Source of the DNA: Flagellimonas algicola
GTDB lineage: Bacteria; Bacteroidota; Bacteroidia; Flavobacteriales; Flavobacteriaceae
Length of the DNA: 64,000 bases
Direction of reading: 5' to 3'
Assembly (NCBI RefSeq): GCF_005937185.1
Contig: NZ_VCNI01000002.1
Location: 1,240,001 to 1,304,000, forward strand
The notes under the pieces were generated by a model, which made no database searches, was not told the DNA's origin, and saw only the letters and a list, made by a program, of their open reading frames with translations. A program made the translations under genes and the position numbers. Shown piece by piece: positions 49,803-58,539 of the stretch (within the stretch, counting starts at the first letter, position 1; every line of letters begins with the position of its first letter).

Positions 49803-50465
49803 ATGGAAAAGGATGGAATCAACATCCCACTACACTTTTTAGGTGATAAATTGGAATTTCCACCTGTGGAGATGGCCAGTGCCGATGGTCTTTTGGCCGT
49901 TGGTGGTGATTTGTCGCCAGAGCGCCTTTTGTTGGCCTATAAAAATGGCATCTTTCCTTGGTTCAATGAGGATGCGCTGATTCTTTGGTGGAGCCCTGAC
50001 CCTAGAATGGTGCTCTTCCCCCAAAAGGTAAAAGTGTCCAAGAGTATGCGGAGGGTCATGCGGAGCCAGCAATTTACTTTGACACAGAACCAATGCTTTG
50101 AACAGGTCTTGGATTGTTGTGCCCAGGTGGAACGAAAGGATCAGGAAGGGACTTGGATCACTCCAAATATGAAGTCGGCATACATGGAATTATTTCAAAG
50201 GGGTATTGCCCGATCTTTGGAAGTCTGGCAGGAAAACACCCTTGTAGGAGGACTGTACGGAGTGGATTTGGGTCATGTGTTTTGTGGAGAAAGCATGTTC
50301 AGCCTAACCTCCAACGCTTCCAAATTTGCCTTTGTAAAATTGGCAGAGGATTGTCTAGCGAAAAACTACAAGCTTATAGATTGCCAAGTACATACTCCAC
50401 ATTTAGAAAGCCTTGGGGCGGAACTCATTTCCAGGTCGGATTTTATGGGCCGCCTAAAGGGATAA
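49803..50465 (+). CDS. aat: Leucyl/phenylalanyl-tRNA--protein transferase
   Basis: 220 residues. Transfers Leu or Phe from tRNA to N-terminal Lys/Arg of proteins, creating N-degrons for ClpS/ClpAP. Diagnostic: FPPVEMASADGLLAVGGDLSPERLL, GIFPWF, LWWSPDPRMVL, and VGGLYGVDLGHVFCGESMFS with DCQVHTPHLESLGA. Normal length. It overlaps the convergent DUF2490 gene by 12 bases. Confidence 0.97.
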   Translation: MEKDGINIPLHFLGDKLEFPPVEMASADGLLAVGGDLSPERLLLAYKNGIFPWFNEDALILWWSPDPRMVLFPQKVKVSKSMRRVMRSQQFTLTQNQCFEQVLDCCAQVERKDQEGTWITPNMKSAYMELFQRGIARSLEVWQENTLVGGLYGVDLGHVFCGESMFSLTSNASKFAFVKLAEDCLAKNYKLIDCQVHTPHLESLGAELISRSDFMGRLKG

Positions 50466-51143
50466 TTGCACACCGGTGAGCAGAAATAAGATATGATCCG
50501 GTTTTGTAGCGGTATAATTCTCAGCTCTATACTGCGTGCCCACAAGAAGTTTAAAACCTTTGTCAAATTTCCATCCCAATTGACTTGTGATACGGGCATC
50601 ATATTCTGGCGAAGAACTTTTGGCAAAACTGGCCAAACCTTCTAAACTGATGACTAGAAAAGGCTCCCCCAAGTTCAATTTTTCACCTTTTAAAGGAAAG
50701 TCCACTGCAAATCGATAACGGAAACGATGAACGGTCAACAATTTGGTGATTCGTTGTTCTGATCGGAAGCGATGTCCAAAACGAACCGCTAAAGGTTTTT
50801 GGGTAAAATTATATTGTTGGACAAGCCTTAATTCGTTGGGATTTTGCTCGAATAGATCCCTGTATCGATACTGAATACCAAGGGCAATGCTCTGATTATC
50901 ACTAAGCTCCAATTTGGAAAAATGTACCAAATCCAGATGTCTGCCCCTAAAGCCTGATTCACCTTCGTCCACAAAATAAATACGGTGAGCAAGGGAGAGA
51001 TTATGTGAATACGTTCCAGAAACCTTATAATTTACAGCCATCTGGGGTTGCCAGAATCCTGTGAATTCCCCTTGCCCCAAAGAAAGCAAGGGCAACAGAC
51101 AAAGCACCAATCCAATAGGCCATTTAGTAGAGGATATGGTCAT
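50454..51143 (-). CDS. DUF2490 outer-membrane barrel protein
   Basis: 229 residues with a signal peptide (LLSLGQGE). Alternating-strand pattern with aromatic girdles and conserved Arg residues (FRFRYRFAVD, RFGHRFRSEQR) characteristic of DUF2490, a family of small outer-membrane barrels in Bacteroidota and Proteobacteria. Function unknown. It overlaps the 3' end of the upstream gene by 20 bases, so they are co-transcribed. Confidence 0.85.
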   Translation of the reverse strand: MTISSTKWPIGLVLCLLPLLSLGQGEFTGFWQPQMAVNYKVSGTYSHNLSLAHRIYFVDEGESGFRGRHLDLVHFSKLELSDNQSIALGIQYRYRDLFEQNPNELRLVQQYNFTQKPLAVRFGHRFRSEQRITKLLTVHRFRYRFAVDFPLKGEKLNLGEPFLVISLEGLASFAKSSSPEYDARITSQLGWKFDKGFKLLVGTQYRAENYTATKPDHILFLLTGVQLSL

Positions 51144-51708
51144 AGTTGGATGTGAATGATTGACGTAAATTTAGCAGAGTTCCTTCGGAATTGAACAAAG
51201 CTTCATAAGTCTTGAATTGTTGCTTGTCCTTGGCGGCAAAAACCAACTCGTAATTGATGTAGGATAAAATTAAATTCTGAAATGCCTGTTGTATTACTTC
51301 TTTGGAATCGCAATCCTGGCAAGGATACTGTTGCTGTATTTTTTTGATTCTGAATTTTTTGAACTTGGAGGTCAGCTGATGGGTAATGTTGTTCCAACTG
51401 TCCTCTGGGAGATCATTTTTTTGGATGATAAATTCAACATCTTCCAAAAGTCCTTGTTCATTGAATTCTATGCTGTAGTGGAGTTTTCGGTTCTTAAATT
51501 TTACCTCATAACTTCTTTTGGTACTATCCTGTTCGTGATAAAACCGGACTCTTTTTGCATCTTTTAGATAGGGGGAAACCAATTCAAGTGCATTGGTCGG
51601 AAATTGTGCTCTTGGAATCCTGGTTTCTTGCTCATACTTACCCTGGGCCGACAGGTTTAAGGCCGCGGCCAAGAAAATAGCGAGCAAAATAAATCTAGAC
51701 TTCTTCAT
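51124..51708 (-). CDS. Secreted protein of unknown function
   Basis: 194 residues from ATG 51708 (MKKSRFILLAIFLAAALNLSAQ, a clear signal peptide; the longer frame from 51765 lies inside tag and is rejected). The body alternates beta strands and helices (RVRFYHEQDSTKRSYEVKF, NRKLHYSIEFNEQGLLEDVEF) and has a CQDC pair near residue 130 that could form a disulfide or bind metal. I do not recognise the family. It is coupled with the DUF2490 barrel downstream (20-base overlap) and with tag upstream (14-base overlap). Confidence 0.75.
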   Translation of the reverse strand: MKKSRFILLAIFLAAALNLSAQGKYEQETRIPRAQFPTNALELVSPYLKDAKRVRFYHEQDSTKRSYEVKFKNRKLHYSIEFNEQGLLEDVEFIIQKNDLPEDSWNNITHQLTSKFKKFRIKKIQQQYPCQDCDSKEVIQQAFQNLILSYINYELVFAAKDKQQFKTYEALFNSEGTLLNLRQSFTSNYDHILY

Positions 51709-52258
51709 ATCTAAAGCAACCCATCTCGTGATCGTTGACCATTCCAGTGGCCTGCATAAAAGCATAAATTACCGTGCTTCCCACAAACTTGAATCCCCGC
51801 TTTTTCAAATCCTTGCTTATAGCATCTGAAAGCGGGGTTGTAGCGGGGCAATCTTTATAATTGTCCCATTTGTTTTTAATGGCTTTCCCATCCACGAATC
51901 TCCAAATGTAGTCACTAAAGCTTCCAAATTCCTTTTGAACGTCCATAAAAGCTTTTGCGTTGGAAACAGTGGCGTGGACTTTCAATTTGTTTCTGATGAT
52001 TCCAGAATCGGCCAGGAGGGCATCAATTTTATCCTGTTTATAATGGATAATTTGTTCGTAATCAAATTGGTCAAAAGCTTTTCTGAAGTTTTCCCGTTTT
52101 CGCAAAACGGTAATCCAGCTTAGTCCCGCCTGAAACGTTTCCAATACCAAAAACTCAAAAAGTGTAGGGTCATCCTTAACTGGAGTGCCCCATTCCTGAT
52201 CGTGGTAGGCTTCGTACAGCTCATCCCCTTCACACCAACCACATCGATGTTTAGCCAT
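51695..52258 (-). CDS. tag: DNA-3-methyladenine glycosylase I
   Basis: 187 residues. Removes 3-methyladenine from DNA. The zinc snap can be followed: C6 (HRCGWC), H19 (EAYHDQEWG) and the C-terminal H and C in NDHEMGC. The catalytic pocket segment ETFQAGLSWITVLRKRENFRKAF is typical. It is the first gene of a minus-strand group with the secreted protein and DUF2490; no functional link is obvious. Confidence 0.97.
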   Translation of the reverse strand: MAKHRCGWCEGDELYEAYHDQEWGTPVKDDPTLFEFLVLETFQAGLSWITVLRKRENFRKAFDQFDYEQIIHYKQDKIDALLADSGIIRNKLKVHATVSNAKAFMDVQKEFGSFSDYIWRFVDGKAIKNKWDNYKDCPATTPLSDAISKDLKKRGFKFVGSTVIYAFMQATGMVNDHEMGCFRYEEV

Positions 52259-52528
52259 AAATAGGTTTTTGTTTAAAGATAGGGGAAATTGAATTTTTTA
52301 TGGAAAGTAAAGCTGGGGTAAAACAAGATTCATTTCGCCAGTGGATTTTAAAACAATTGGATAACGAAAAGATATAGGGGCATGCCCAATGTGATATTCT
52401 TTGGCCAAAAAACCAATGGGCAAACTGCCCATCAATCAGCAGATGGGACGTATTTGCCTTGTCCTCAATCCCCTCTGAACTGGATTTGGACCACAGTATC
52501 TGCCACTTTTTCATCATAGGATAACCCT

Positions 52529-52912
52529 TTACCGTACAATAGCCGCTTTGCCCTTTTCAGGAATCATCTTTAATTCTCCAGAAGCTACGGCCTTGTCAAA
52601 GTCAGCGGTCATGGTTTTGTAGATTCTAAAAAACTTCTTGCCGTCTTTGCGCTTGAAAGTGACCTTGGGTTCCTTACCATTAAAAATTTCGGTAATGGTA
52701 ACGGTGGTTTTGTTTAAGGTTGACAAATCTGCAATACCCCCTCTTTTGATGATAAAGTTCTTACGGGGGACATCCACAAATTTGTAGTGGCTACCCGAAG
52801 GATTTCCCAGAATTATCTCATCGCCAATTTCAATTTGATCCACATACCGTTCTTGAGCGTGCATGCCTACACAAATAAATGTGAAGGCCAAAGTGTAAAT
52901 AAATTGTTTCAT
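52529..52912 (-). CDS. Small secreted protein, paralogue of the upstream gene
   Basis: 127 residues with a signal peptide (VGMHAQ). All-beta body: YVDQIEIGDEIILGN, VTITEIFNGKEPKVTFKRKDG, then FFRIYK and a C-terminus ending AIVR. The order of strands and the ending resemble the neighbour at 52946-53287 (VQVVLRREDGRNFYGF...AILVR), so the two are probably old duplicates. No named family recognised. Confidence 0.72.
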   Translation of the reverse strand: MKQFIYTLAFTFICVGMHAQERYVDQIEIGDEIILGNPSGSHYKFVDVPRKNFIIKRGGIADLSTLNKTTVTITEIFNGKEPKVTFKRKDGKKFFRIYKTMTADFDKAVASGELKMIPEKGKAAIVR

Positions 52913-52945
52913 ATCAGTCAGGTTTACAATTAGTTCTTAGCCGTG

Positions 52946-53287
52946 CTAACGTACCAAAATGGCTTTGATTGTAGGTTTAAAACCGTAAAAATTTCTACCG
53001 TCTTCCCGCCGTAAAACCACTTGAACACTCCCGTCAGCCATGGTTTCCATTTGATCTACGGTTACTCTATGTCCGTGGAAATTGAGCTGTAGGCCAAATC
53101 CCGACGAAGAATTCAGGGAATTCTCCACAAGCACCATTTTGGAATAAGGGATTTCCAACAGTTTTCCATGTTCAAAATCTCCACGACTTTCATTGAAATG
53201 CATTACCTGCATGCTAAATTGGTTTTGCTGTGCGCTGGCAGCATAGCCAAAAAGAAGCAGGCTTAATAAAAGTAATAATCTTTTCAT
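52946..53287 (-). CDS. Small secreted protein
   Basis: 113 residues with a signal peptide (GYAASAQ). The rest is short beta strands (FSMQVMHF, KMVLVENSL, GFGLQLNFHGHRVTVDQ, SVQVVLRREDG) ending KAILVR. A -7-like box (TATCTTTA, minus strand 53316-53323) lies 29 bases upstream. It is followed 33 bases later by a second gene of similar plan. Function unknown. Confidence 0.72.
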   Translation of the reverse strand: MKRLLLLLSLLLFGYAASAQQNQFSMQVMHFNESRGDFEHGKLLEIPYSKMVLVENSLNSSSGFGLQLNFHGHRVTVDQMETMADGSVQVVLRREDGRNFYGFKPTIKAILVR

Positions 53288-53397
53288 AGCAATTTATTTC
53301 CCATTTTTTTCAAGTTAAAGATAGAATTAATCGCCATAAAAATATAAACACTATTGTTAAAGAGTGTTAAACTATTATAAATTGATAGTATTACTTT

Positions 53398-53405
53398 TAT
53401 TTTTG
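53398..53405 (+). promoter_or_regulatory. -7 element of the TetR/export operon
   Basis: Perfect TATTTTTG, 28 bases before the ATG at 53433. It implies that the operon starts with the TetR gene and excludes the TTG start at 53364. Confidence 0.55.
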
Positions 53406-53432
53406 AAACCTAAATCAAATAATGCAAAGCCT

Positions 53433-54113
53433 ATGGAGCGGTTAATGCGATCAATTAAAATTGGAATAAACGAGAAAATCTATCTAAAAGACCCTGAATC
53501 TTCAGATTTGGGAAAAAGAATCGTGGAGCAGAGCATTTTGATGATTCATGAAATGGGATTTGAAAGTTTCACCTTTCGAAAACTCGGCGAACAAATTCAA
53601 TCCAATGAAAGCTCGGTATATCGGTATTTTGAGAACAAACACAAATTACTACTCTATTTGGCTTCGTGGTATTGGGGCTGGTTGGAATACAAAATGGTCT
53701 TTGCCACCAATGGCATTCCGAATCCTACAGAGAAATTAAGAAGGGCTATTGAAATCCTTACCCAAACCGTAAAAGAGGACGTTACCTTTTCACATGTCAA
53801 TGAGGTACTGCTCAATAAGATTGTTATCAATGAGTACTCAAAATCCTATTTGACCAAGGAGGTGGACCTGGAAAACAAGGAGGGCTACTTTGTTATTTAT
53901 AAAAGATTGGTGCAACGTTTACATGAAATGATTATTACGGTGGACAAGGATTATCCCTACCCTTCAAGTTTGGCTAGCACCATTTTGGAGGGGTCATTGC
54001 ATCAATATTTTTTGAAGGAGCATTTTCCCAATCTTACGGATTGTGATGACAACGTAACCCCTACCCAATATTTTACCGATTTAGTTTTCCGCACTTTAAC
54101 CCCCAAAGCATGA
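53433..54113 (+). CDS. TetR-family transcriptional regulator
   Basis: 226 residues from ATG 53433 (ATG 53445 is also possible). N-terminal helix-turn-helix: RIVEQSILMIHEMGFESFTFRKLGEQIQSNESSVYRYFENKHKLLLYL, with the usual SVYRYFxNKxxLL end; the rest is a helical ligand domain. It is the first gene of an operon with an ABC protein, HlyD and TolC (four-base overlap with the ABC gene) and most likely represses it in response to a compound. Confidence 0.93.
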   Translation: MERLMRSIKIGINEKIYLKDPESSDLGKRIVEQSILMIHEMGFESFTFRKLGEQIQSNESSVYRYFENKHKLLLYLASWYWGWLEYKMVFATNGIPNPTEKLRRAIEILTQTVKEDVTFSHVNEVLLNKIVINEYSKSYLTKEVDLENKEGYFVIYKRLVQRLHEMIITVDKDYPYPSSLASTILEGSLHQYFLKEHFPNLTDCDDNVTPTQYFTDLVFRTLTPKA

Positions 54114-55777
54114 CAGAAAAAGTTCTAACCGCTTGGCAACGCTTAATGGGGTTGCTGGCATTGGATAAAAAGGACATACTTCAAGTTTTTTATTACGCCA
54201 TTTTTGCCGGGGTGGTTAACTTATCACTACCGCTGGGGATTCAGGCCATTATCAATTTGATCCAGGGAGCACAGGTGAGCACCTCATGGATTGTCCTGGT
54301 GATTTTGGTCACCTTGGGCGTGGCCTTTGCAGGTACCTTGCAGTTGATGCAGATGCGCATCATTGAGAACGTCCAACAAAAGATTTTTACCCGTTCCTCT
54401 TTTGAATTTGCATACAGATTCCCCAAAATTAAGATGAACGAACTCAGAAATTATTATCCGCCTGAGTTAGCCAACCGATTTTTTGATACCCTAACCGTAC
54501 AAAAGGGATTGTCCAAAATACTTATCGATTTTCCAGCGGCCTTACTGCAGATTGTATTTGGCCTATTGCTGCTTTCGTTCTACCACCCGTTTTTTATTCT
54601 ATACGGCCTGCTTTTGGTGTTGTTGATTTATGTGGTCTTCAAATTTACAGCCCAACGGGGCCTTGATACCAGCTTGGACGAATCAAAAAACAAGTACAAA
54701 GTAGCACACTGGATTCAGGAAATTGCCCGGACTCTTGTAAGTTTTAAACTTTCAGGAAAAACCAGCCATGCGGTTGACAAGAATGATACTTTGGTAGCAG
54801 ATTACTTGGATGCTAGGGAGGGACATTTTAGGGTGCTAGTCCTGCAGTTTATCCAAATGATAGGATTTAAAGTGCTGGTTACTGCCGGTTTGCTTCTGAT
54901 TGGAGGACTGCTGGTATTGAACCAAGAAATGAATATAGGTCAGTTTGTTGCTGCCGAGATCATCATCATATTGGTGATCAGTTCTGTAGAAAAAATGATC
55001 TTGGGTCTTGAGACCTTTTACGATTTGCTGACCTCCTTGGAAAAATTGGGACAGGTCGTTGACAAGGAATTGGAGCCCCAAACCGGCGAGAAACCTTTTG
55101 GTGAAGATGAGGGTTTTGTTTTGGAATTGGATGAAGTGTCCTATAACGTTCCGGAAAGAGATAAAAAGATTGTGGACAATGTTTCCATGACCATAACCCC
55201 GTCCTGCACCATTTTACTACAGGGATCCAGTGGATCGGGAAAATCAACCTTATTGCGTTTGATTGCGGGTATTTTGGAACCTGACGAGGGAAAGATTTTT
55301 GTGAACAATGTGGCATTGCAGGGAATGAATCTCAATTATTATAGATCAAATTTGGGGCAATCCCTCAGTGAAGAAAGCCCATTTGAAGGAACTTTGTTGA
55401 ACAACATCACTTTCGGGAATTCATCCATAAGCAGGGATGATGTGTATTGGGCTCTTGAAAATACCGGCCTAACAGAGTTTGTCAAAGAGCAGCCTCAAGG
55501 ATTGAATACCATCATTTACCCAGAAGGGAGACAGATTCCCTATGCGGTTTCCAAGAAGATAGTCTTGGCCCGAAGCATAGTCAGAAAACCAAAATTGTTG
55601 GTGCTCAAAGACCCTTTGGACCAATTTGGTGAAGCAGAGGCAGAAAAGATCATGGATTTCTTAACGGATCCAGCCAATGGATGGGCCTTGGTCATTGTAA
55701 GTGAAAATCCAAAATGGACACAGCGGTGTGGCAGAATCATCACCATGGAAAAAGGAAAATTGATCAACGAAAGATAG
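54110..55777 (+). CDS. Type I export ABC protein with degenerate ATPase motifs
   Basis: 555 residues: a six-helix exporter membrane domain (~25-310), no peptidase domain, and a C-terminal nucleotide-binding domain. Walker A is intact (GSSGSGKST, ~372-380). The other motifs are not: the signature position reads EGRQIPYAVSKK instead of LSGGQ, Walker B reads LLVLKDPLD where LLxLDEPT is expected, the Q-loop position reads SLSEESPFEGT, and the H-loop reads VIVSENPKW. It is followed by HlyD and TolC genes, so it should be the inner-membrane part of a tripartite exporter. Whether it hydrolyses ATP is doubtful. Confidence 0.88.
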   Translation: MTEKVLTAWQRLMGLLALDKKDILQVFYYAIFAGVVNLSLPLGIQAIINLIQGAQVSTSWIVLVILVTLGVAFAGTLQLMQMRIIENVQQKIFTRSSFEFAYRFPKIKMNELRNYYPPELANRFFDTLTVQKGLSKILIDFPAALLQIVFGLLLLSFYHPFFILYGLLLVLLIYVVFKFTAQRGLDTSLDESKNKYKVAHWIQEIARTLVSFKLSGKTSHAVDKNDTLVADYLDAREGHFRVLVLQFIQMIGFKVLVTAGLLLIGGLLVLNQEMNIGQFVAAEIIIILVISSVEKMILGLETFYDLLTSLEKLGQVVDKELEPQTGEKPFGEDEGFVLELDEVSYNVPERDKKIVDNVSMTITPSCTILLQGSSGSGKSTLLRLIAGILEPDEGKIFVNNVALQGMNLNYYRSNLGQSLSEESPFEGTLLNNITFGNSSISRDDVYWALENTGLTEFVKEQPQGLNTIIYPEGRQIPYAVSKKIVLARSIVRKPKLLVLKDPLDQFGEAEAEKIMDFLTDPANGWALVIVSENPKWTQRCGRIITMEKGKLINER

Positions 55778-55781
55778 AAGC

Positions 55782-57134
55782 ATGCTAAATATATCACCCA
55801 ACAAGTTGAACGAAAAGGTAGATTTGAGTGGTTACAAAGCTGCCCAAAAAGTCTTTGGAAGAAGGCACAACAAGCATTTTAACCGCTTGCTCGCCGTGTT
55901 CTCCCTAATAACCTTGATCGTAATGTTCCTTCCGTGGACACAGACCATATCAGGAAAGGGATATTTAACCACTCTGAAACCGGATCAGCGTCCACAAACT
56001 ATTCAATCGCCCATACCTGGCCGTATTGAGAAATGGTATGTTAGGGAAGGGGATTTTGTGGAAAAAGGAGATACCATTCTTTACATTTCTGAGGTTAAGA
56101 GCGAGTATTTTGATCCTAATTTGGTAGCCCGAACAGGCAAGCAGATCAAGGCAAAATCTATGGCCGTAACTTCCTATCAGGAAAAAGTAAAGGCTCTTAA
56201 CCAACAAATTGCGGCCCTTGGCACGGAGCGTCAACTGAAATTGAAACAGGCACAAAACAAACTGTTGCAATCCCGGCTAAAAGTGCAGAGCGATAGTATA
56301 GATCTTGAGGCGGCCAAAACCAATATCGCCATTGCCGAGCGTCAATACAACCGAATAGCTGAGCTGGAGAAGGAAGGTCTGAAAGCATTGACGGATGTGG
56401 AGGAAAAAAGATTGAAGTTACAGGAGACCCAAGCCAAGCTGATTTCCCAAGAAAATAAGCTTTTAACCAGTAAGAATGAGGTCATCAATACCCAAGTTGA
56501 AATCAACAGGGTGCAAGCGGAATTCACGGACAAAATTTCCAAAGCAAGGAGCGATATGCTTACCGCGAAATCCAATCAGTTTGATTCCGAAGCGCAGGTG
56601 ACCAAGCTTGAAAACCAGTATACCAATTATGAAATCCGTAACAGCATGATGTACATCAGGGCACCACAAAGCGGATTCATAAACAAGGCGTTGCAATCAG
56701 GAATTGGCGAGACCTTTAAGGAAGGGGATCGATTGGTAGGCATTATGCCGGCAAAATATGACATGGCCGTTGAGACTTATGTAGAGCCCATAGACCTCCC
56801 TTTGATCCATATTGGGGAAAAGGTAAGGATACAGTTTGATGGCTGGCCTGCCATCGTGTTCAACGGTTGGCCCAATGTATCCTTTGGAACCTTTGGCGGC
56901 AAGGTGGTGGCTATTGAAACTTTTATCAGTGACAACGGAAAATACAGGGTACTTCTGGCACCGGACAATGAGGATGGGGAATGGCCAGAGGCTTTGCGCG
57001 TAGGCTCTGGAGCCAACACCATTGCCCTTTTGAATGATGTGCCCATTTGGTTCGAATTGTGGAGACAGCTCAATGGATTCCCGCCCAATTATTATCAACC
57101 GCAAAACAAAGTGGCCGATGCTGGTAAAAAGTAG
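55782..57134 (+). CDS. HlyD-family periplasmic adaptor
   Basis: 450 residues: cytoplasmic N-terminus, membrane helix near 38-55 (LLAVFSLITLIVMFLPW), lipoyl-like half (SPIPGRIEKWYVREGDFVEKGD), a long coiled-coil hairpin (~115-290, with many Gln/Lys/Glu/Leu heptads), the second lipoyl half (MYIRAPQSGFINKALQSG) and a beta-barrel domain. It links the ABC protein to the TolC channel. Four bases separate it from the ABC gene and its 3' end overlaps the TolC gene. Confidence 0.94.
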   Translation: MLNISPNKLNEKVDLSGYKAAQKVFGRRHNKHFNRLLAVFSLITLIVMFLPWTQTISGKGYLTTLKPDQRPQTIQSPIPGRIEKWYVREGDFVEKGDTILYISEVKSEYFDPNLVARTGKQIKAKSMAVTSYQEKVKALNQQIAALGTERQLKLKQAQNKLLQSRLKVQSDSIDLEAAKTNIAIAERQYNRIAELEKEGLKALTDVEEKRLKLQETQAKLISQENKLLTSKNEVINTQVEINRVQAEFTDKISKARSDMLTAKSNQFDSEAQVTKLENQYTNYEIRNSMMYIRAPQSGFINKALQSGIGETFKEGDRLVGIMPAKYDMAVETYVEPIDLPLIHIGEKVRIQFDGWPAIVFNGWPNVSFGTFGGKVVAIETFISDNGKYRVLLAPDNEDGEWPEALRVGSGANTIALLNDVPIWFELWRQLNGFPPNYYQPQNKVADAGKK

Positions 57135-58530
57135 TCCTGGATTTTATTTGTGGATTTGCCTTTTTTTCACCCTTGGTACCAAAGCACAAGATTATAATCC
57201 TGTGCTCGATTTTGGAGAGTATTTGGGGTATGTAAAAAAGTACCATCCCATAGCCAAGCAGGCACAATTGAACATTGCAATTGGAGAGGCCAACTTAATG
57301 CGCGCAAGAGGTGGTTTTGACCCCAAAATTAAAGTAGATTACGCTAAAAAGGAATTCAAGGGTACGGAATACTGGGATCGTTTGAATACCACCTTCAAGA
57401 TTCCAACCTGGTTTGGGGTAGAACTTAAAGGAAATTTCGAGCAAAATCAGGGAAGTTTTATCAATCCAGATGAAACCCTCCCCATGGATGGGCTGTATAG
57501 TGCCGGGGTAACCATGTCTTTGGGTCAGGGATTTTGGATCAATGATCGAATGGCCACCCTACGCAAGGCCAAGTTCTTTAGGGAGCAATCCAAGGCTGAC
57601 CAAGATCTTCAGGTGAATGGGATTTTGTACAAGGCTTCCTTGGCATATTTCGATTGGTTAAGGGCTTATTTGGACTATAATGTCTATGATGATTTCGTAA
57701 GAAATGCCGATGTGAGGTTGGATGGGATTAAACGCCGTGCCATGGCTGGAGACATGGCCATAATTGATACCGTTGAAGCTAAAATTGGGCTTCAAAATAG
57801 GGTTTTGGGTCGGGAACAGGCCAAGGTGAAGCTTATGAAAGCTTCCCTAGAATTATCCAATTTTCTGTGGATCAATGATGTTCCAGTTGAACTGCAACCC
57901 GAAGTGATTCCGGATGTTCAGGTAGCGTCAAAAATGGATGCGACATTACAAATTGCTGGACAGGGATTGGACAGCTTGATCTTGGAAAACCATCCCAAGT
58001 TACGGTCACTTGAATTCAAGATTGGCGGAATGAAAGTGGACAAGCGGTTGAAAGCTAACAAATTGTTGCCTAAATTGGATGTGGAATACAATTTTTTGAC
58101 CGAATCACCGGAACAGATCAATTCGTTAATCACGGACAATTTTAAAGGTGGAGTTAGCTTTAGATTCCCACTCTTTCTTAGAAAAGAAAGGGGAGAATTG
58201 AAGCTTGCAAAGTTCAAGCTGAGGGACGTACAATTTGAGCGGGACAATGCTCAAGTTGAGCTATTGAACAAGATTACTGCATTATATCAGGAACTGGACT
58301 CTTATGTCTTGCAGAATCAACTCATAATGGACATAGTTACCAACTATGTAAGTCTACTGAATGCTGAGGAAAGAAAGTTCTCCGTTGGAGAAAGTTCCGT
58401 ATTCTTGATCAATTCAAGGGAAAGTAAACTGATTGATGCCCAGCTAAAGCAAAATGAATTACAGAATATGTTCTTTTATGTTAAAGCAAAGCTCTTTAAA
58501 AGTTTGGCCATCAATCCTATTGAGTTATAA
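57118..58530 (+). CDS. TolC-family outer-membrane efflux protein
   Basis: 470 residues from ATG 57118 (MLVKSSPGFYLWICLFFTLGTKAQ, a signal peptide; a longer frame from 57034 lies in HlyD and is rejected). Two OEP repeats rich in long amphipathic helices (HPIAKQAQLNIAIGEANLMRARGGFDPKIK, and the second from ~265) form the periplasmic tunnel. The start lies 17 bases inside hlyD. With the ABC and HlyD proteins it completes a type I-like export system; the cargo is not encoded nearby. Confidence 0.93.
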   Translation: MLVKSSPGFYLWICLFFTLGTKAQDYNPVLDFGEYLGYVKKYHPIAKQAQLNIAIGEANLMRARGGFDPKIKVDYAKKEFKGTEYWDRLNTTFKIPTWFGVELKGNFEQNQGSFINPDETLPMDGLYSAGVTMSLGQGFWINDRMATLRKAKFFREQSKADQDLQVNGILYKASLAYFDWLRAYLDYNVYDDFVRNADVRLDGIKRRAMAGDMAIIDTVEAKIGLQNRVLGREQAKVKLMKASLELSNFLWINDVPVELQPEVIPDVQVASKMDATLQIAGQGLDSLILENHPKLRSLEFKIGGMKVDKRLKANKLLPKLDVEYNFLTESPEQINSLITDNFKGGVSFRFPLFLRKERGELKLAKFKLRDVQFERDNAQVELLNKITALYQELDSYVLQNQLIMDIVTNYVSLLNAEERKFSVGESSVFLINSRESKLIDAQLKQNELQNMFFYVKAKLFKSLAINPIEL

Positions 58531-58539
58531 ATCTTAGTC

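Noticed and set aside
52251..52517. 88-codon minus-strand reading frame between tag and the small secreted gene, and short plus-strand frames in the same gap
   Set aside because: The composition looks random (many Trp, Cys, Ser, His without pattern), no start signal or family resemblance. I treat 52259-52528 as non-coding.
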